The notes: a model not told the origin generated them from the letters alone. 64,000 bases of DNA from Linnemannia hyalina (GCA_019671135.1 JAHRHY010000005.1:2404001-2468000), one strand, 5' to 3'. Positions 1 to 12,375 are shown, counted from the first letter of the stretch. Numbers and translations: made by a program.

Positions 1-2448
1 TTCTTTCATCGATCAATGCTTGAGTATTTTTTTTCACTTGCTGTCTTTGATCCTAGGAGTCACAACGGCCACGACGAATTTGCTCCGCAGTCCGATATTG
101 GATCCACTGACGCTGCATTGCTCGACGCCAAAGGTCTCTTGTTCAAGCGCAGCCTCCTCACCGAACCTTCGGTCATCCAGTTCCTGTGCGAGCGAGTCAA
201 GCAGCACCCCGATTTCGAGAAGCAGCTCCTAGCCGTCATCGAGCAGTCAAAGTCTGACGCCAGTACTGCTACCGCAGCCGCCAACTCCATCACCATCCTC
301 GTCCAAGCTGGAAGTCGATTCAACAATGCCGACTTCCGTGGCATCCGCATCACAGGAGCTGATCTTTCTGACGGCCAGTTCGATTCCGCCCAGTTTCAAG
401 GAGCCGACCTGACGAATGTCAACTTTGCAAGGAGTTGGCTGAGGCAGGTGGATTTCGGTGATGCACAGATGGATGGCGTTCGGTTTGGGGAGCTGCCATA
501 TTTGAAGGAGCGTGCCCCAGTCAATGCCTTCGCCTTTTCGCCCAATGGGAAGATGTTTGCTGTCTGTCTAAATGACGGAGGACTCATTACTTACGACACT
601 ACAACATGGACTCGAGTTCATCAACACAAAGAACGTAGTGAGGTGTTGACTATCGCCTTCTCACCTGACAACCAACACCTTGCGCTTGGTAGCGAAGACA
701 TGACTTGTCAATTATGGGATACTGCCATTGGCGAGACTTTGTTGGTCATGGTGGGACACACAGATTGCGTGACATCAGTGGCATTTTCACCCTGCGGCAA
801 GCAGATCGCGTCGGCCAGCGACGACAGAACGATTCGACTGTGGGGCTCGGAGACAGGAGAGTGCTTGTTTGTCTTGAGCGGTCATGAAGGCATCGTTTTG
901 AGTGTCGTGTATTCAGCTGACGGACAGAGACTTGTCTCGGGCAGCAAAGATGGGACGATTCGAGTGTGGGCTCCAGAGACAGGAGCACCAGAGGCTGATT
1001 GGATCATTCCCTATGTTGGTGCTTCGCGCGTGGCTGTTTCTGCAGATGGACGGCAGTTCGCCCTCATAACTGGTTTGTTTAGTTCCGAGATTGGCCTGGT
1101 GGATGCAGTCACCGGGGAGATGGGTCTGATTCTCGATGACGATGCCGACGAGCCAAGAAATATCGCATTCTCTCCAGTTGGCAAGTTGCTTATTTCGTTA
1201 AATAGGGATAACACTGTTCGACTGTGGGACTCTTCGACTGGACAACTCATCTCGATGTTGTGGGGTCATAGCAACCGGATCACCACCTGTACATTTTCCC
1301 CAGACGGCCTACAAATCGCTTCAGGAGATCGGAGCGGGATTATACGAATCTGGGAGGTTAACACCAACCGGTCGAGTTCCATCACACAAGGACTTATGGC
1401 GAAAGTTCGAACTGTGGTGTACTCTCATGACGGTCTGTCTATAATCTCTAACCGGACTGACGACACCATCCAACGCTGGGATTCTTTCACAGGAGCCTCC
1501 GGACCCATTCCGTCATTGTCCACATTCGATGTCACCTCTGTCGCGATTTCACCGAATGGCCATTGGTTTGCGATCGGTTGCAAGAACGGGAATATTCGGC
1601 TGCTCAACGTCCAAACCGACGTTGTTGAGCGCGTTCTCCTCGGACCTTCCGCCTACCAAGTTGTTGATATGAGTTTCTCGCGTTGTGGTCGATGGTTGGT
1701 CTCATGCAGTCTCATGGTTACACGATTGTGGGGTCTTGATAGTACCGATGATCAATGCAAAGTGGTGCGGGACTGGGACGTCAATGTGAACCGCCGGAGA
1801 GCTTACGTGGCTTTCTCACCCGTCGGATATCAGTTTGCGGTTGGATTGGTAACGGATATGAACCGCTCATCTCGAGTTCGTCTTTTTGATCCCCGAGCCT
1901 CAAACCTTCGCGAACCTCTGAAGGAAGTGCGTTTATCAGACACGCTACACTCAATGGACTACTCGCCAGACGGTCGGCGGCTCGCACTCGGTACTGGAGC
2001 CTCCTCGGTAATGCTTTGGGACCTTCAGTCGGACAAGCCCGATGTCAAACTGGAAGGCCACACAGGTGCGGTGTTCAGCGTCTCCTACTCTCCTTGTGGC
2101 AAGTGGATTCTCTCTGTGGGTGAGGACAAGACGGTGCGTCTATGGTCAGGCGAGGCCGACAGTTGGTCCTATGTAGCAGTGGTCAGCAAGTGCTTGGAAG
2201 CCTTTACAAGCGTAACATGGAATCCGGTGGCGCCGATGGAGTTTGTCACTGGTTCCGATGATGGATCTGTTCGAGTGTGGCGTATTTCAGGTGCCGAGGC
2301 AGGAAACGTCTCGGTTTATATGCACTGGGGCTCTCACGTCGGGGAGCTGTGTGCCGCGGATCTGACATTCAAGAGTGCTGTTGGTCTCAGTTCGCTGTCC
2401 CACAGGTTGTTGGTCCAGCGCGGTGCTGTTGATGGACCGAACTCTTAA
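1..2448 (+). CDS. NLR-like protein, 3' part (NACHT end, pentapeptide repeats, WD40); partial
   Basis: The reading frame is open from base 1, so the gene begins upstream of the window; the first ATG at 16 is internal, because the two downstream paralogues have the same HRS(M/L)LEYF stretch deep inside their proteins. 815 residues are visible: the end of the NACHT-associated helical region, about eleven pentapeptide-repeat coils (A-D-F/L-x-x pattern, bases about 325-480), then about 14 WD40 repeats to the C-terminus, enough for two seven-blade propellers. Family knowledge: STAND/NACHT proteins are oligomerising ATPase switches, and the WD40 part is the probable ligand sensor. Ends at TAA 2446-2448. 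The 3' flank (about 2,690-2,960) resembles the flank of the paralogue ending at 57,476. The ligand and function are unknown. Confidence 0.9.
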   Translation, partial: FFHRSMLEYFFSLAVFDPRSHNGHDEFAPQSDIGSTDAALLDAKGLLFKRSLLTEPSVIQFLCERVKQHPDFEKQLLAVIEQSKSDASTATAAANSITILVQAGSRFNNADFRGIRITGADLSDGQFDSAQFQGADLTNVNFARSWLRQVDFGDAQMDGVRFGELPYLKERAPVNAFAFSPNGKMFAVCLNDGGLITYDTTTWTRVHQHKERSEVLTIAFSPDNQHLALGSEDMTCQLWDTAIGETLLVMVGHTDCVTSVAFSPCGKQIASASDDRTIRLWGSETGECLFVLSGHEGIVLSVVYSADGQRLVSGSKDGTIRVWAPETGAPEADWIIPYVGASRVAVSADGRQFALITGLFSSEIGLVDAVTGEMGLILDDDADEPRNIAFSPVGKLLISLNRDNTVRLWDSSTGQLISMLWGHSNRITTCTFSPDGLQIASGDRSGIIRIWEVNTNRSSSITQGLMAKVRTVVYSHDGLSIISNRTDDTIQRWDSFTGASGPIPSLSTFDVTSVAISPNGHWFAIGCKNGNIRLLNVQTDVVERVLLGPSAYQVVDMSFSRCGRWLVSCSLMVTRLWGLDSTDDQCKVVRDWDVNVNRRRAYVAFSPVGYQFAVGLVTDMNRSSRVRLFDPRASNLREPLKEVRLSDTLHSMDYSPDGRRLALGTGASSVMLWDLQSDKPDVKLEGHTGAVFSVSYSPCGKWILSVGEDKTVRLWSGEADSWSYVAVVSKCLEAFTSVTWNPVAPMEFVTGSDDGSVRVWRISGAEAGNVSVYMHWGSHVGELCAADLTFKSAVGLSSLSHRLLVQRGAVDGPNS

Positions 2449-4750
2449 GACGGAGGCGATGTATCAAGAGAAGGATAAGATGAGCCACGAGAAGAAGCGC
2501 AGGGATTGTAAGAAGAAGAGGTTGAATTGTCAGAAGGACTAACAGGAGGATGGGAGGAAGAGGATAGCCACTTGTACTGTGAGTGACGATGTTGTGATGA
2601 CGGAGGAAATGGGTGACATAGCTTTTTTCATCCTTTTATGTTCAACTCAACACACAATATATTCACTTCAATATCTTTTTCAACTGTGGATTATGCAATG
2701 CAGGATCCTGGCTTCCATGGCCAGGATATTGAGTGTCTCTTTATTTTGGGTTACGAAGACGACGAAGGAAGTCTTTGTAACCCACATTGCCCTGCCAAGA
2801 ATGCAATCAAAGATTTCAGTGGACTAGAGTATCAAGCCGATCAGATAAGATAAGAGGGTTGCCAGTTCGGTTGTCTTATCAAAAAAATCCAAATCGACAA
2901 TCTTGTTTGTTCGCTGATGGTAAATCTTCTTTGTAGATCGCTTCATCTCTCAATCCTCATGGAAACGACTGCATTCTGTTAGCTGATTGAGTACTCTCTC
3001 TAGTTCGGCGCATCACGAGCTAGAACAGAACCATCAACTTAGTCTTCACAAACCTGCCGGTCCGACCTACGCGTGGGCAAGCCTGCGGTGCAGGAGAAAT
3101 TCGCCCTGGCGTCGGTACGTTCAGTGAAGTGTTTGCGACCAAGGACAGACAACAAGAAGGCTACTCGTCGTCGTTAAAGAAGCGCAAATACAGCAAATCG
3201 TATGAGCAGGAAGTCTGAGAAAGAACAAAAAAAAAAAGGAGTTCATGGACTCGATTACAAACAATGCCATACAAGGACAGCGTGATCCCAGCACGACTTT
3301 ATGTACGGAGGACCCCATGTTATCGACACCGTTGTCATTACTGGACTGGACACCTCATTACTTCACCCTGGTTTAATCATTAGCGGAAAATACACTGCAT
3401 GCTGGCATATAGAAAAAATAAAGGGTACGTTTGCTAACCCTCATGCCTGTTTTGTGTGCGAGACACAATGGAGGATTCCGCATTAGGCAAAATGCGGAGA
3501 AAAAAGAGCAAAAAAAAAAAGCGGGCAACTCTAACGAAGCAGGTGTCTTTTTATTGTTTTTTTGTCTTGCCCATTGCTCCTTTGTTTTGTTAGCGTCAAA
3601 AACATAAATGTTTGTAGATGGTTCCGAGGCTGTTGGGCCAAGCAGGTGTCTAGCCCAGGTGGATGGTGGATCTCTTTTCTTTATCTTGGCGGAGATACTA
3701 ATTGAATCGCATGCCGTAAGAACCGATAAGGAGAAGAATCCATGAACATTGATCGCCTCTCTCCCTCCCTTTGTTCTCAATGTCCTATCTACTGTAGCGA
3801 GTGATCCACAAGCGCACATGGATCGTATACCAAAAATGACAGTCTGGAGGTGAAAGTTCCTATGTTGTTTGTTGTTTGTTGTTTAGCGATGATTATTAGT
3901 GTGCTTCAACTCTTGCTTCCCCGCAAAACATCGACCCGTTATTGTTTTCATTTTTTGGTTGGTTATGTCTGACCATTGTCATCCCTCTATGGATGGATGA
4001 ATCTCAACGAGAAAGAAAAAACGTCTAGATCGAGGGGTCAATGCAAGCAAAACAGGCATGGGCAGCATCTTTTTTTTTTTTTGTTCTTTTTTATTCTCGA
4101 TCGTACCTGTGTTTGCCCGCTGCGTCTACAGTAACCATGCAGGTAACAACAAACATCAATGGGTGAACATGAGAGTGTCAAAAGTGGTAAAAGATAGGTC
4201 GAATGGACACTCATGTCAATCCCAAAAGGTAATCTCTCTTGCTTTTCAACGAATCCTGTTGGCTGCTTTTAGAGTTACTCATGCGCCTGACCCTTCTTCC
4301 CTTTTCCCTTTACCTTCGGAGTAAAACGATATGATAGCCTTGACCCCGCACTTTGCTGTTATCCATTCTGGGCAATAGGAGAGTATCCATTTTCATCATC
4401 CGACTTCCTGTCTTTACTTCAAAGTGGGGTTTGACACTCTCGTCGATTACTCCGCATGGAGCATGTGTGTGTTTGTTATGTGTCGGTGACACGGAAGGTG
4501 TCCAATCAACTTGTTTATGGCCTAGTTAGGAGCGAATTGTCCTCCTCGGCAACCAATCCGTTGCGAGTACTAACGTATAAAAACAGAGGGGAAACTTTCA
4601 TTTCTTCTCTTCTTCTCCTATTCTTCTTCAGACTTGATCTCAACCATCCTCCCCTCCTCACTCCTTCTCTTCTTCATTCCAACCCTCTTTTCCCACCCGA
4701 CAACCATATACCCACCTTCTTTTTTTTCACTTCACAACATACACTCAAAG
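2449..4750. other. Intergenic region with a duplicated 3' flank
   Basis: I see no convincing gene here. About 2,690-2,960 resembles 57,538-57,790, the flank of the complete NLR gene, so the duplicated unit extended past the stop codon. The rest is A/T-tract-rich, with CT-rich leader sequence for the purine permease from about 4,600. Confidence 0.6.
4576..4583 (+). promoter_or_regulatory. TATA box of purine permease gene
   Basis: TATAAAAA lies 168 bp before the permease ATG and is followed by a CT-rich stretch typical of fungal transcription starts. GATA/TATC motifs occur at about 4,190-4,360; whether nitrogen-regulatory GATA factors bind them is inference. Confidence 0.5.
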
Positions 4751-6891
4751 ATGTCAGAGATAACACAGGAGCCCGAGTCAAGGACTCCTCCAGTCTACAT
4801 CCTCGACCCACACGCCAACCGGACAAAGGAACAAGACATCGACCTCTCCCACACAACTGGCAAGATGCCCACCTGGCAGACCATCCAGGAGTCCGTCTCG
4901 ACTCGCTCTGGCTGGTTCGGAGACTATGACTATGGCTTTCTCTGTATGCCTACTCTACCTGGGTTCACGAGTACTCGTGTCCCGCCCTTCTTTGGACTCA
5001 AGGATCGGCTCCCTCTTGTCCTTGCCATCATCATGGGTATGTTGTTTTCTTCTTTACTGTTGTAATCAGCCTTTTATTTTTGGAGTCCTCCGCGGGAGGG
5101 GGGTTAGCATGTGTAATAATCGTTGTTTGCTCATTCGTACGCCGCATCTGCTACATGCATGCATGTCCTCGTTCTCATTCATTAGGTTTTCAGCACTCGC
5201 TGGCAATGATTGCAGGTGTGGTCACCCCTGCGATCATCATGTCAGGTTCCGGCAACACTGGTCTCAACCTCTCCCCTGCTGACCGCACCCAAATGGTCTC
5301 AACCTCCTTGATCACCTCCGGTCTCCTCTCCCTCATCCAGATCACTCGCTTCAGGGTTGCCAATACCCCCTACTTCCTCGGCACCGGGTTGCTCTCGGTT
5401 GTAGGCACCAGTTTTATCTACCTCCCTGTTCTCCAGTCCTCTGTTTCCAACATGTACGCCTCGGGTGTCTGCAAGAGCTCCGTCGATCCCACTACTGGTG
5501 CTCAAACGTTCGAGCCTTGTCCTGATGCCTGGGGTGCCTACTTGGGCACTTGTATGGTCTGCGCGCTGTTGCCTATCATCTTGTCGTTTATCCCTCCTCG
5601 TGCGCTGAAGAGAGTTTTCCCTCCTATCGTTACTGGAGTCACCGTTATGTTGATCGGTGTCAACCTGGTTACTTCAGGCATGCAGCAGTGGGGTGGAGGC
5701 AGCGGCCCCTGCCTGTCAAGACCAACCACAGGACCCTTTGTCGACTGCCCGGCTGTCGGATCACCCAATGCAGCACCCTGGGGGTCTGCTCAATGGATCG
5801 GGTTGGGCTTCCTGGTGTTTTCGGTTATTATGGTGGTCGAGTTCTTTGGATCGCCGTTTATGAAGAACGCGCAGGTTGTGATTGGGTTGATTGTGGGAAT
5901 GATTGTTGCGGTCGCTTGTGGGTACACGACGAGTGAGTCCCTGGATGCTGCACCGGTGATTACCTTCTTGTGGGTCAAGACTTACAAGTTGTCGATCTAC
6001 CCTCCTGCCATCATTCCGTTACTTATCACATATGTTCTCGTAAGTTTACCGTTGTCATCCCCTGTCTTTTCAGTGGTGCGAGGACCAAATGCAAAGACAG
6101 ACTCCTAACCAATTAATTACTTCCCACCAATGTAGGCAATGGTCGAGTCGATCGGAGATATCACCGCATCATGTGAGGTCTCTCAATTGTCCGTTGAAGG
6201 CCGAGAATTCGAATCACGTCTCCAAGGAGGAATCTTTGCCGACGGCGTCGCGGGCCTCCTCGCACCGCTCATGACCAACTCCCCCATGAGTTGCTACGCC
6301 CAAAACAACGGCATTATTTCGCTCACTCGGTGCGCAAACACCATGGCCGGATACATGTGCTGTGTTTTCCTCATCCTCATGGGCGTCTTTTCCAAATTCG
6401 GAGCCCTCTTCCTAATGCTCCCCGATTCCGTCCTCGGAGGCATGACGACATTCCTGTTTGCGAGTGTGGTGGTTTCCGGTATTAGGATCTTGTCCTTCTT
6501 GCCCTGGACAAGGAGGGAGAGGTTTATCGTTGCGGCGTCGTTGTCGTTGGGGTTGGGGACTGCGCTGGTTCCGGGAGTGTTGACGCATATGATTGACTAT
6601 AAGGGAGACTCGGCGTTCTTGTCGTCGTTGATTACTTCGGTGAATATTATTCTGGACACAGGGTTTGCGCTGGGTGCGATTGTGAGTTGTTTGTTGAATG
6701 CGTTGTTGCCGGAGCAGCCGGTGGCTAAGGTGGCGGCGGAGGATGTGATTGATCGACATGGTCCTATGGCTGCTATGGATGCGGATCGATTGGCGGTCGA
6801 GGAGGAGGGGCACGGAAAGATGGAGGATATGAAGACCGTGGAGTCCCAGTCTGCTGTTCACAACGGCAGCATACATAGCACCAAGAATTAG
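4751..6891 (+). CDS. NCS2/NAT family purine (uric acid-xanthine) permease
   Basis: Plasma-membrane proton symporter of the nucleobase-ascorbate transporter family, closest in motifs to fungal UapA/UapC, which import uric acid and xanthine. Exons 4751-5036, 5186-6039 and 6136-6891 join in frame to 631 residues, slightly longer than UapA; introns are GT-AG. The family signature Q-N-N-G-I-I-S-L-T-R starts at residue 436. About a dozen hydrophobic segments are present, with a hydrophilic N-terminus of about 70 residues and an acidic C-terminal tail. The ATG at 4751 fits the family N-terminus and follows an A/C-rich leader. The neighbouring lipase is on the same strand but unrelated. Substrate choice between xanthine, uric acid and uracil cannot be settled by eye. 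Confidence 0.92.
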
Positions 6892-7229
6892 TTCCTTGTT
6901 GATGTAAAATACAAATTTATTTTCACTCTACAGCCCTGGAAGGAGCGTCGACGTCGTTAAGTGCTCCGCCCAAGGGGACTTTTCTCTGTGTGTTCACGTG
7001 TCGACCGGTTCGAGGATGGTTGGACAGTTCTTTTCTCTCTCTCTTCCTATCACTCAGTAAAGAGGCGTGCAGCCCCTTTTTCTCCAACTCTCACTTTCAC
7101 TCTAATCCCCCCTCACTCTTCTACCTTACACACTCGCACATCAACAAAACAACAATCACCAACACACACTCTCATCCCCTCCCTTCTTAATCCACATCAC
7201 ACTCACATTCACAACAGCCTGAATCGACG
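6892..7229. other. Intergenic, CT-rich leader of lipase gene
   Basis: Short spacer; from about 7,040 it is strongly CT/CA-rich, the usual 5' leader composition in this window. No other feature is seen. Confidence 0.6.
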
Positions 7230-9752
7230 ATGGTCCATATCCCAATCGTCTCTCGGCTTAGCTTCGGGGACTATAGGTCCATTATCTTCACCTTCATAAT
7301 CCTTGGGATCGAGACATGCTTCAGACTCATCGCATACCTCATCCCCGGTGTCATCCTCGACGCCGGAAAAGCGCTCGTTGAAAAGTACGCTTTGCTATTC
7401 ATTGTTGTAATTGGGAAAAAGAGAGACAGAGAGAGTGAGAGAGGGGACACTTGTGTCCTGCGAGTGCAAGGGAGAAAGGGCAGGAAAGAAGGAAGACTAA
7501 CACTTTATTCTTTGCTCTTTATCTTTGTTCCCTTTGCTGCAGGATATTCCCATGGGTAGTCACCGACCATTTGTCGGCAAGGGCACCGCACTTGGAAAAC
7601 GCCGCCAACGTTCAGGAGATGCTCCGGTTTTGGTAAAATAGGAACTCGTCGTCAACTGATCACTTATTTTGTCTTATTTCAAATGATCGTTTCACTTCTT
7701 TAAGAAAAACTCAATCACAAACCAGCAAGGGAATACTAATACCCGTCACCGCCCCTCTCAAACAAACAGGAGTTACCCAGTGCAGGAGCATCTCGTTAGA
7801 ACTCAAGACAACTACCTCCTGGGTGTGCATCGGATCACCCACGGAAGAGAGCGTGTCTCGGCAAAGGGCATGGTCCCTAACCCTCCCAAGGACATTGTCA
7901 AGTTGCTCAGAGAGAACGGTGTCCCCCTCGCTGCAGAGACAAAGGAGGCCTACGCCAACAACCAGGAACGCCACAAGCGGGATCAGGAGGAGGACCTGGA
8001 GGCAGATTTGAACCAAAAGATCCGCAAGAAGACTAAGGGTGGTGATTACATCAAGCCTGTTGTGCTGTTGTACCATGGATTCATGATGTGCTCCGAAGTC
8101 TGGCTCTGTAACTTGGATGAGGAGCGAAACTTGGCCTTTGTTCTTGCCGAAGCTGGGTAAATTGCTGTTGTTGTGTTATTTGCCAATTGTTAGTGTGCAT
8201 GGTTCGAAAGTTGATCTCTGTGCTTCGCTTCCTTTTTTCCCTGTGTCACAAAAAGTGCCCGCATTGACACCATGGCGTATATTTATTTCATGTTTTTCTA
8301 TTTTTTACTTTTTCTAGCTATGACGTCTGGTTGGGCAACGCCCGAGGAAACAAATATTCCCTGAAGCACATGTTCCTCAAGCCTCACGAGAAAAAGTTTT
8401 GGGATTTCAGCATGGACGAATTGGCCCTCTTTGATATGCCCGACACCATCGACGTAAGTTCTGACCTTTGCTTGCTATTTCTAACTCAATTGCTCATAAC
8501 TCTGTACGCTGACCTTTGCTGTGTTGTTGTTTGTCACTACAATAGTACATTTTGAATAGGACAGGAGCTCCTTCTCTCGTCTACATTGGATTCTCTCAGG
8601 GAACTGCACAGGCTTTCGCTTCTTTGTCAATCAACCCCGACTTAAACGATAAGGTCTCACTCTTCATCGCCCTCGCCCCTGCAACGACACCACCAGGACT
8701 CGATAACGGGTTGGTCAACTCTATTGTCAAGGCAGCACCCAACGTCATTTATTTACTTCTCGGAAGGAAGACACCCTTGACAGCAGCACTGTTCTGGCAG
8801 AACTTGCTTCACCCTACGACCTATGCGACCATGATCGACCTTGCTGTGAAGTTCTTGTTTGGCTGGAGGAGTCGGTCAATGAGTCTTGTCCAAAAAGCGG
8901 TGGCTTACCAGCACCTGTATAGCTTCACCAGTGTCAGGATCCTTGTTGTAAGTTCTTTATCAAAGTTGCGCTTTGGCGCTATGTATAATTGGTATGAACG
9001 TTGTAACGAAAGCTAACGTGTTGTTTAATTATTTACCCGCGTCTTTTTATTTTAGCACTGGTTCCAAATTATCAGAACACAGGTCTTCCAGATGTATGAC
9101 GATGTTCAGCCTAGGGTGCCTTATCTGTCATCGAGCAGGAGTCATTGCCCCCACCCCTTCCCGACCAACCAGATCTCGACCCCGATTGCCATCTTTTACG
9201 GAGGCAATGATACCCTCGTTGACATTCAGGCTCTGCTCTCGGATCTTCCAGAGGTGGTGGGCGTCTGGGAGGTTCCTGCCTATGAGCACTTGGGTAAAGC
9301 ATCCATTCCACACTCTGTCCATTTTCGTTTTTGACATACTTTGTTCTAGTGCTGACCCTGATTTCCTATTTTGCTACATAGATTTCTTGTGGGCAGAGGG
9401 ATTGGACAAGCAAGTGTACCCTCACATCTTGGAACTGCTGGAGACGCACTCGTTCAACGGACACATTTCAACGGATAAGGAAAAGAATAGGAGCCTCAGA
9501 CGGTCGGCATCGGGTGGAGCAGGCACCATGCTGCGTGAGATCAAGACGTTGGTGCATGAACTCGAAAGAATCGATTCCGAGGATGATGAGAATTTGGGTA
9601 ACATCACTGCGATCTCTGCGTTGAACACACCGAACCGGTCTCCACTTGTTGAGCGCCATTCATTTGCCTCTGCACGTCGGTCTCGTTCGTCTTCACACCT
9701 TGCTACTCATGATTTAATTGATGCCCAGGAGCAGCAGCACCAAGGCGAGTAG
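7230..9752 (+). CDS. Acid-lipase-type lipase / steryl ester hydrolase (TGL1/YEH-like)
   Basis: Alpha/beta hydrolase of the acid lipase family that cleaves steryl esters or triacylglycerols, in yeast at lipid droplets or membranes. Seven exons join in frame to 592 residues: 7230-7384, 7543-7632, 7770-8156, 8318-8453, 8546-8947, 9056-9293, 9382-9752. An N-terminal hydrophobic segment (about residues 15-45) is a membrane or droplet anchor. The ab-hydrolase lid-type motif follows at V-Q-E-H-L-V-R-T. The oxyanion region is H-G-F-M-M. The triad is Ser273 (G-F-S-Q-G), Asp442 (G-G-N-D) and His468 (Y-E-H-L). A charged insertion (about residues 125-155) and a Ser/Arg-rich tail of about 100 residues resemble the phosphorylatable ends of yeast Yeh/Tgl1 proteins. 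Steryl ester versus glyceride preference is not visible. Confidence 0.9.
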
Positions 9753-10104
9753 TTTCTTTCTGCTTTGTTTATGGATATCTTTGCATAATAAAGTAATTAC
9801 AATTGGTTTGTACTCGTCTACCCTTTGTGTGTTCGCCCTGTGCCTTGTCTTTCGATTTGGGCAAAGTTCATATGCCTTTGTTCATCATTAGGTTTACGAC
9901 GCTTTCTGCCTCTTAAGTTCCCCCGTTCAAACTGCCTCTTAAGTTAATGGTTGCATTTTCTCACGACCTACCACCTGCCTTCCCTTTTCTCTTCTTCTCA
10001 TCATCACCCCACCCCACCACACTCCACTCATCCTTCCCCAACAACAACAATCCGCTTCCTCTTCACACACATTCAAACGATTCAAAAAAAACAAACAAAC
10101 CAAC
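9753..10104. other. Intergenic
   Basis: 3' end of the lipase gene and CT/CA-rich leader of the aldehyde dehydrogenase; a short direct repeat of a CTGCCTCTTAAGTT unit lies at about 9,907-9,945. Nothing else is seen. Confidence 0.6.
9787..9792 (+). terminator. Polyadenylation signal of lipase gene
   Basis: AATAAA lies 35 bp after the lipase stop codon. Confidence 0.6.
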
Positions 10105-11964
10105 ATGGCACTCACAACAATCGACAACTTCATCAACAACGAGTTTGTCAAACCCACCGAGGGCGCCTACTTTGACACATTCAACCCCGCTCATGGCGTA
10201 CCCCATGGCCAGATCCCCGACTCGACAAAGCCAGACGTCGACCTGGCCTACAAAGCGGCCTCTACGGCGTTCACCACCTGGTCCAAGACCACAAAGGCCG
10301 AACGATCCCGGATCCTCTACAAGATTGCCGATCTGATCGATGCACGTCAAGACGAGTTTGTTCGAGCAGAGTCCAAGGACCAAGGGAAACCTATTTCGTT
10401 GGCCAAAAGCGTTGATATCCCGCGTGCGGCGTATAATTTCCGGTTCTTTGCTGGAAAGATCCTACACTCTGTTGAGGAGGCGGCCGAGCTGGAGGGTGTG
10501 GGGTTCAACTATTCCCAGCGGATGCCTATCGGAGTCGCGGGCTTGATTTCTCCTTGGAACCTGTACGTCGACTTGCATATCTCTCTCTGTTTTTCCATGT
10601 CTCTCGCTCGCTATGCTCTTGATTTGTATAATCTTCCCTCCCGCTAGATTTTGCGCTCACATTCATTTTGCCCGTCAATTTTTCCATGTACTAGGCCCTT
10701 GTATCTCTTGACCTGGAAGATCGCTCCCTGCATTGGTAGGTATCATGATCAACCCACCATCGGCCACCGCATTGTTTTGCATACTTTCCTTATCTCCTCG
10801 ACACGACCTCTTTATGATCCTTGTACTAACCAAGGAACGGAATATCCTTCCCGTTCTTCCACCCCTCTCTCTATCAGCCTGCGGAAACACTGCAATCTGC
10901 AAGCCCTCCGAGTTCACATCTCTGACCGCCTACATGCTCTGCTCCGTCCTTAAGGACGCCGGCCTCCCCGCAGGAGTCGTCAACATGGTCTTTGGCACCG
11001 GAATGAAGGCTGGCCAGGCCCTCGTCGAGCACCCCCGCATCCCCCTCATCTCCTTCACTGGCGGCACCGTCACCGGCGCAAAGATCATTGCCAACTCTGC
11101 CCCATACTTCAAGAAACTCTCCCTCGAGCTTGGAGGCAAGAACGCCAACATTGTCTTTGCGGATTGTGATTTCGAGAAGGCTCTTACGACCAGTTTGAGG
11201 TCTAGCTTTGCGAACCAAGGCGAGATTTGTCTTTGCGGGTCGAGAATCTTTGTGGAGAGACCGATTTATGAGAAGTTCTTGAATGGTCTTGTTGAGGGAG
11301 CCAAGAAGTTGAAGGTTGGAGATCCCTCGGCACCTGATACTAATTTGGGCGCGCTTGTGTCGAAGGAGCATTGGGAGAAGGTCATGAGCTATATTGATTT
11401 GGGTGTGAAGGAGGGAGGCAAGATTGAGTGCGGTGGCCAAAAGCCTGTTTCTCTCCAGGGCGAGTTCCAGAATGGCTACTTCTTGGAGCCCACCATCATC
11501 TCTGGGTAAGTTGTTTGTTCACAAACAGGTTACTGTTATGCTTTTGCACGCATTTCTATGTTGGCTGTGAAAACGTAGAAAGGAAAAACTGAGTTTTTCT
11601 AACTCCCTGTTTTCGATCCGTTCTCTCTCGCATGAATAGATTGACGCCAAGCTGCAGAGTGATGCGCGAGGAGATTTTTGGTCCCGTGGTGACAATCTAC
11701 GCCTTCGACACTGAGGAAGAAGTCATCCAGATCACCAACGACTCCGAGTATGGTCTCTCCTGCTCCATCTGGACCGAGAACGGTCGTCGTGCTCGTCGTG
11801 TTGCGGGCGAGATCCAGGCTGGCACTGTCTGGGTCAACACTTGGATGGCGCGTGATCTACGCATGCCCTTTGGAGGAATGAAGAAGTCTGGATTGGGACG
11901 CGAAGGCGGTGAGCATTCGTTGGACTTTTATACGGAGCTCAAGACTATCTGCCTCGCCGACTAA
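10105..11964 (+). CDS. Aldehyde dehydrogenase, ALDH8A1-like (2-aminomuconate-semialdehyde dehydrogenase type)
   Basis: NAD-dependent aldehyde dehydrogenase. Exons 10105-10562, 10695-10735, 10878-11505 and 11640-11964 join to 483 residues, the normal family length. The second exon is only 41 nt and carries the conserved P-L-Y-L-L-T-W-K-I-A-P segment after I-S-P-W-N-L. The catalytic residues are Glu250 (L-E-L-G-G-K) and Cys284 (G-E-I-C-L-C). The motif set (K-D-Q-G-K, F-A-N-Q-G-E-I-C-L-C, F-G-G-M-K-x-S-G-x-G-R-E-G, C-terminal D-F-Y-T-E-L-K-T-I) resembles ALDH8A1, which oxidises 2-aminomuconate semialdehyde in the kynurenine branch of tryptophan breakdown; retinal was an earlier assigned substrate. 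Lacking a signal peptide, it is probably cytosolic. The substrate is inferred from motifs only. Confidence 0.9.
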
Positions 11965-12375
11965 ATTGTTGGTTGGAAAGGGTTGGAGATGGAGGAGAGA
12001 AGGTGGTGTTGCTTTCTGCGGTTCATCTTTTTTTCTTCTTTTGTTTGGTTTAGGAGAGGTGCACTGACGTTGTGCGTTTTTTGAGTTTCATGATGGAAAA
12101 GCGTTTTCTTGGTCATGAACAACAAACAGCGAACAAGAAAAGAAACTAGCATAAGTTTTTTTTTCTTTTGCTACGAACAAACAAATGCGAAATAAAAGAT
12201 TTGCCAAAAAGAACAAAAAGAAAGAAAAAGTGAGAGATCATGTGCAATTCGTACTCCTGTGCACGTTCGAACGGTCGGCTCGATGTGGGGCTCGAAGAAG
12301 GTCATTTCCACATCAGTTTCCACCACCTCCAGTTTCTTTTGCATGGTCGACGACTACAAGCAGGCGGTTTTTTTC
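11965..12375. other. Convergent intergenic region
   Basis: Lies between the 3' ends of the ALDH gene (+) and the poly-Gln gene (-); A/T tracts only. Confidence 0.6.

Noticed and set aside
10874..11440. 188-codon frame antisense to the aldehyde dehydrogenase
   Set aside because: Shadow of exon 3 of a well-supported gene; no recognisable motif.
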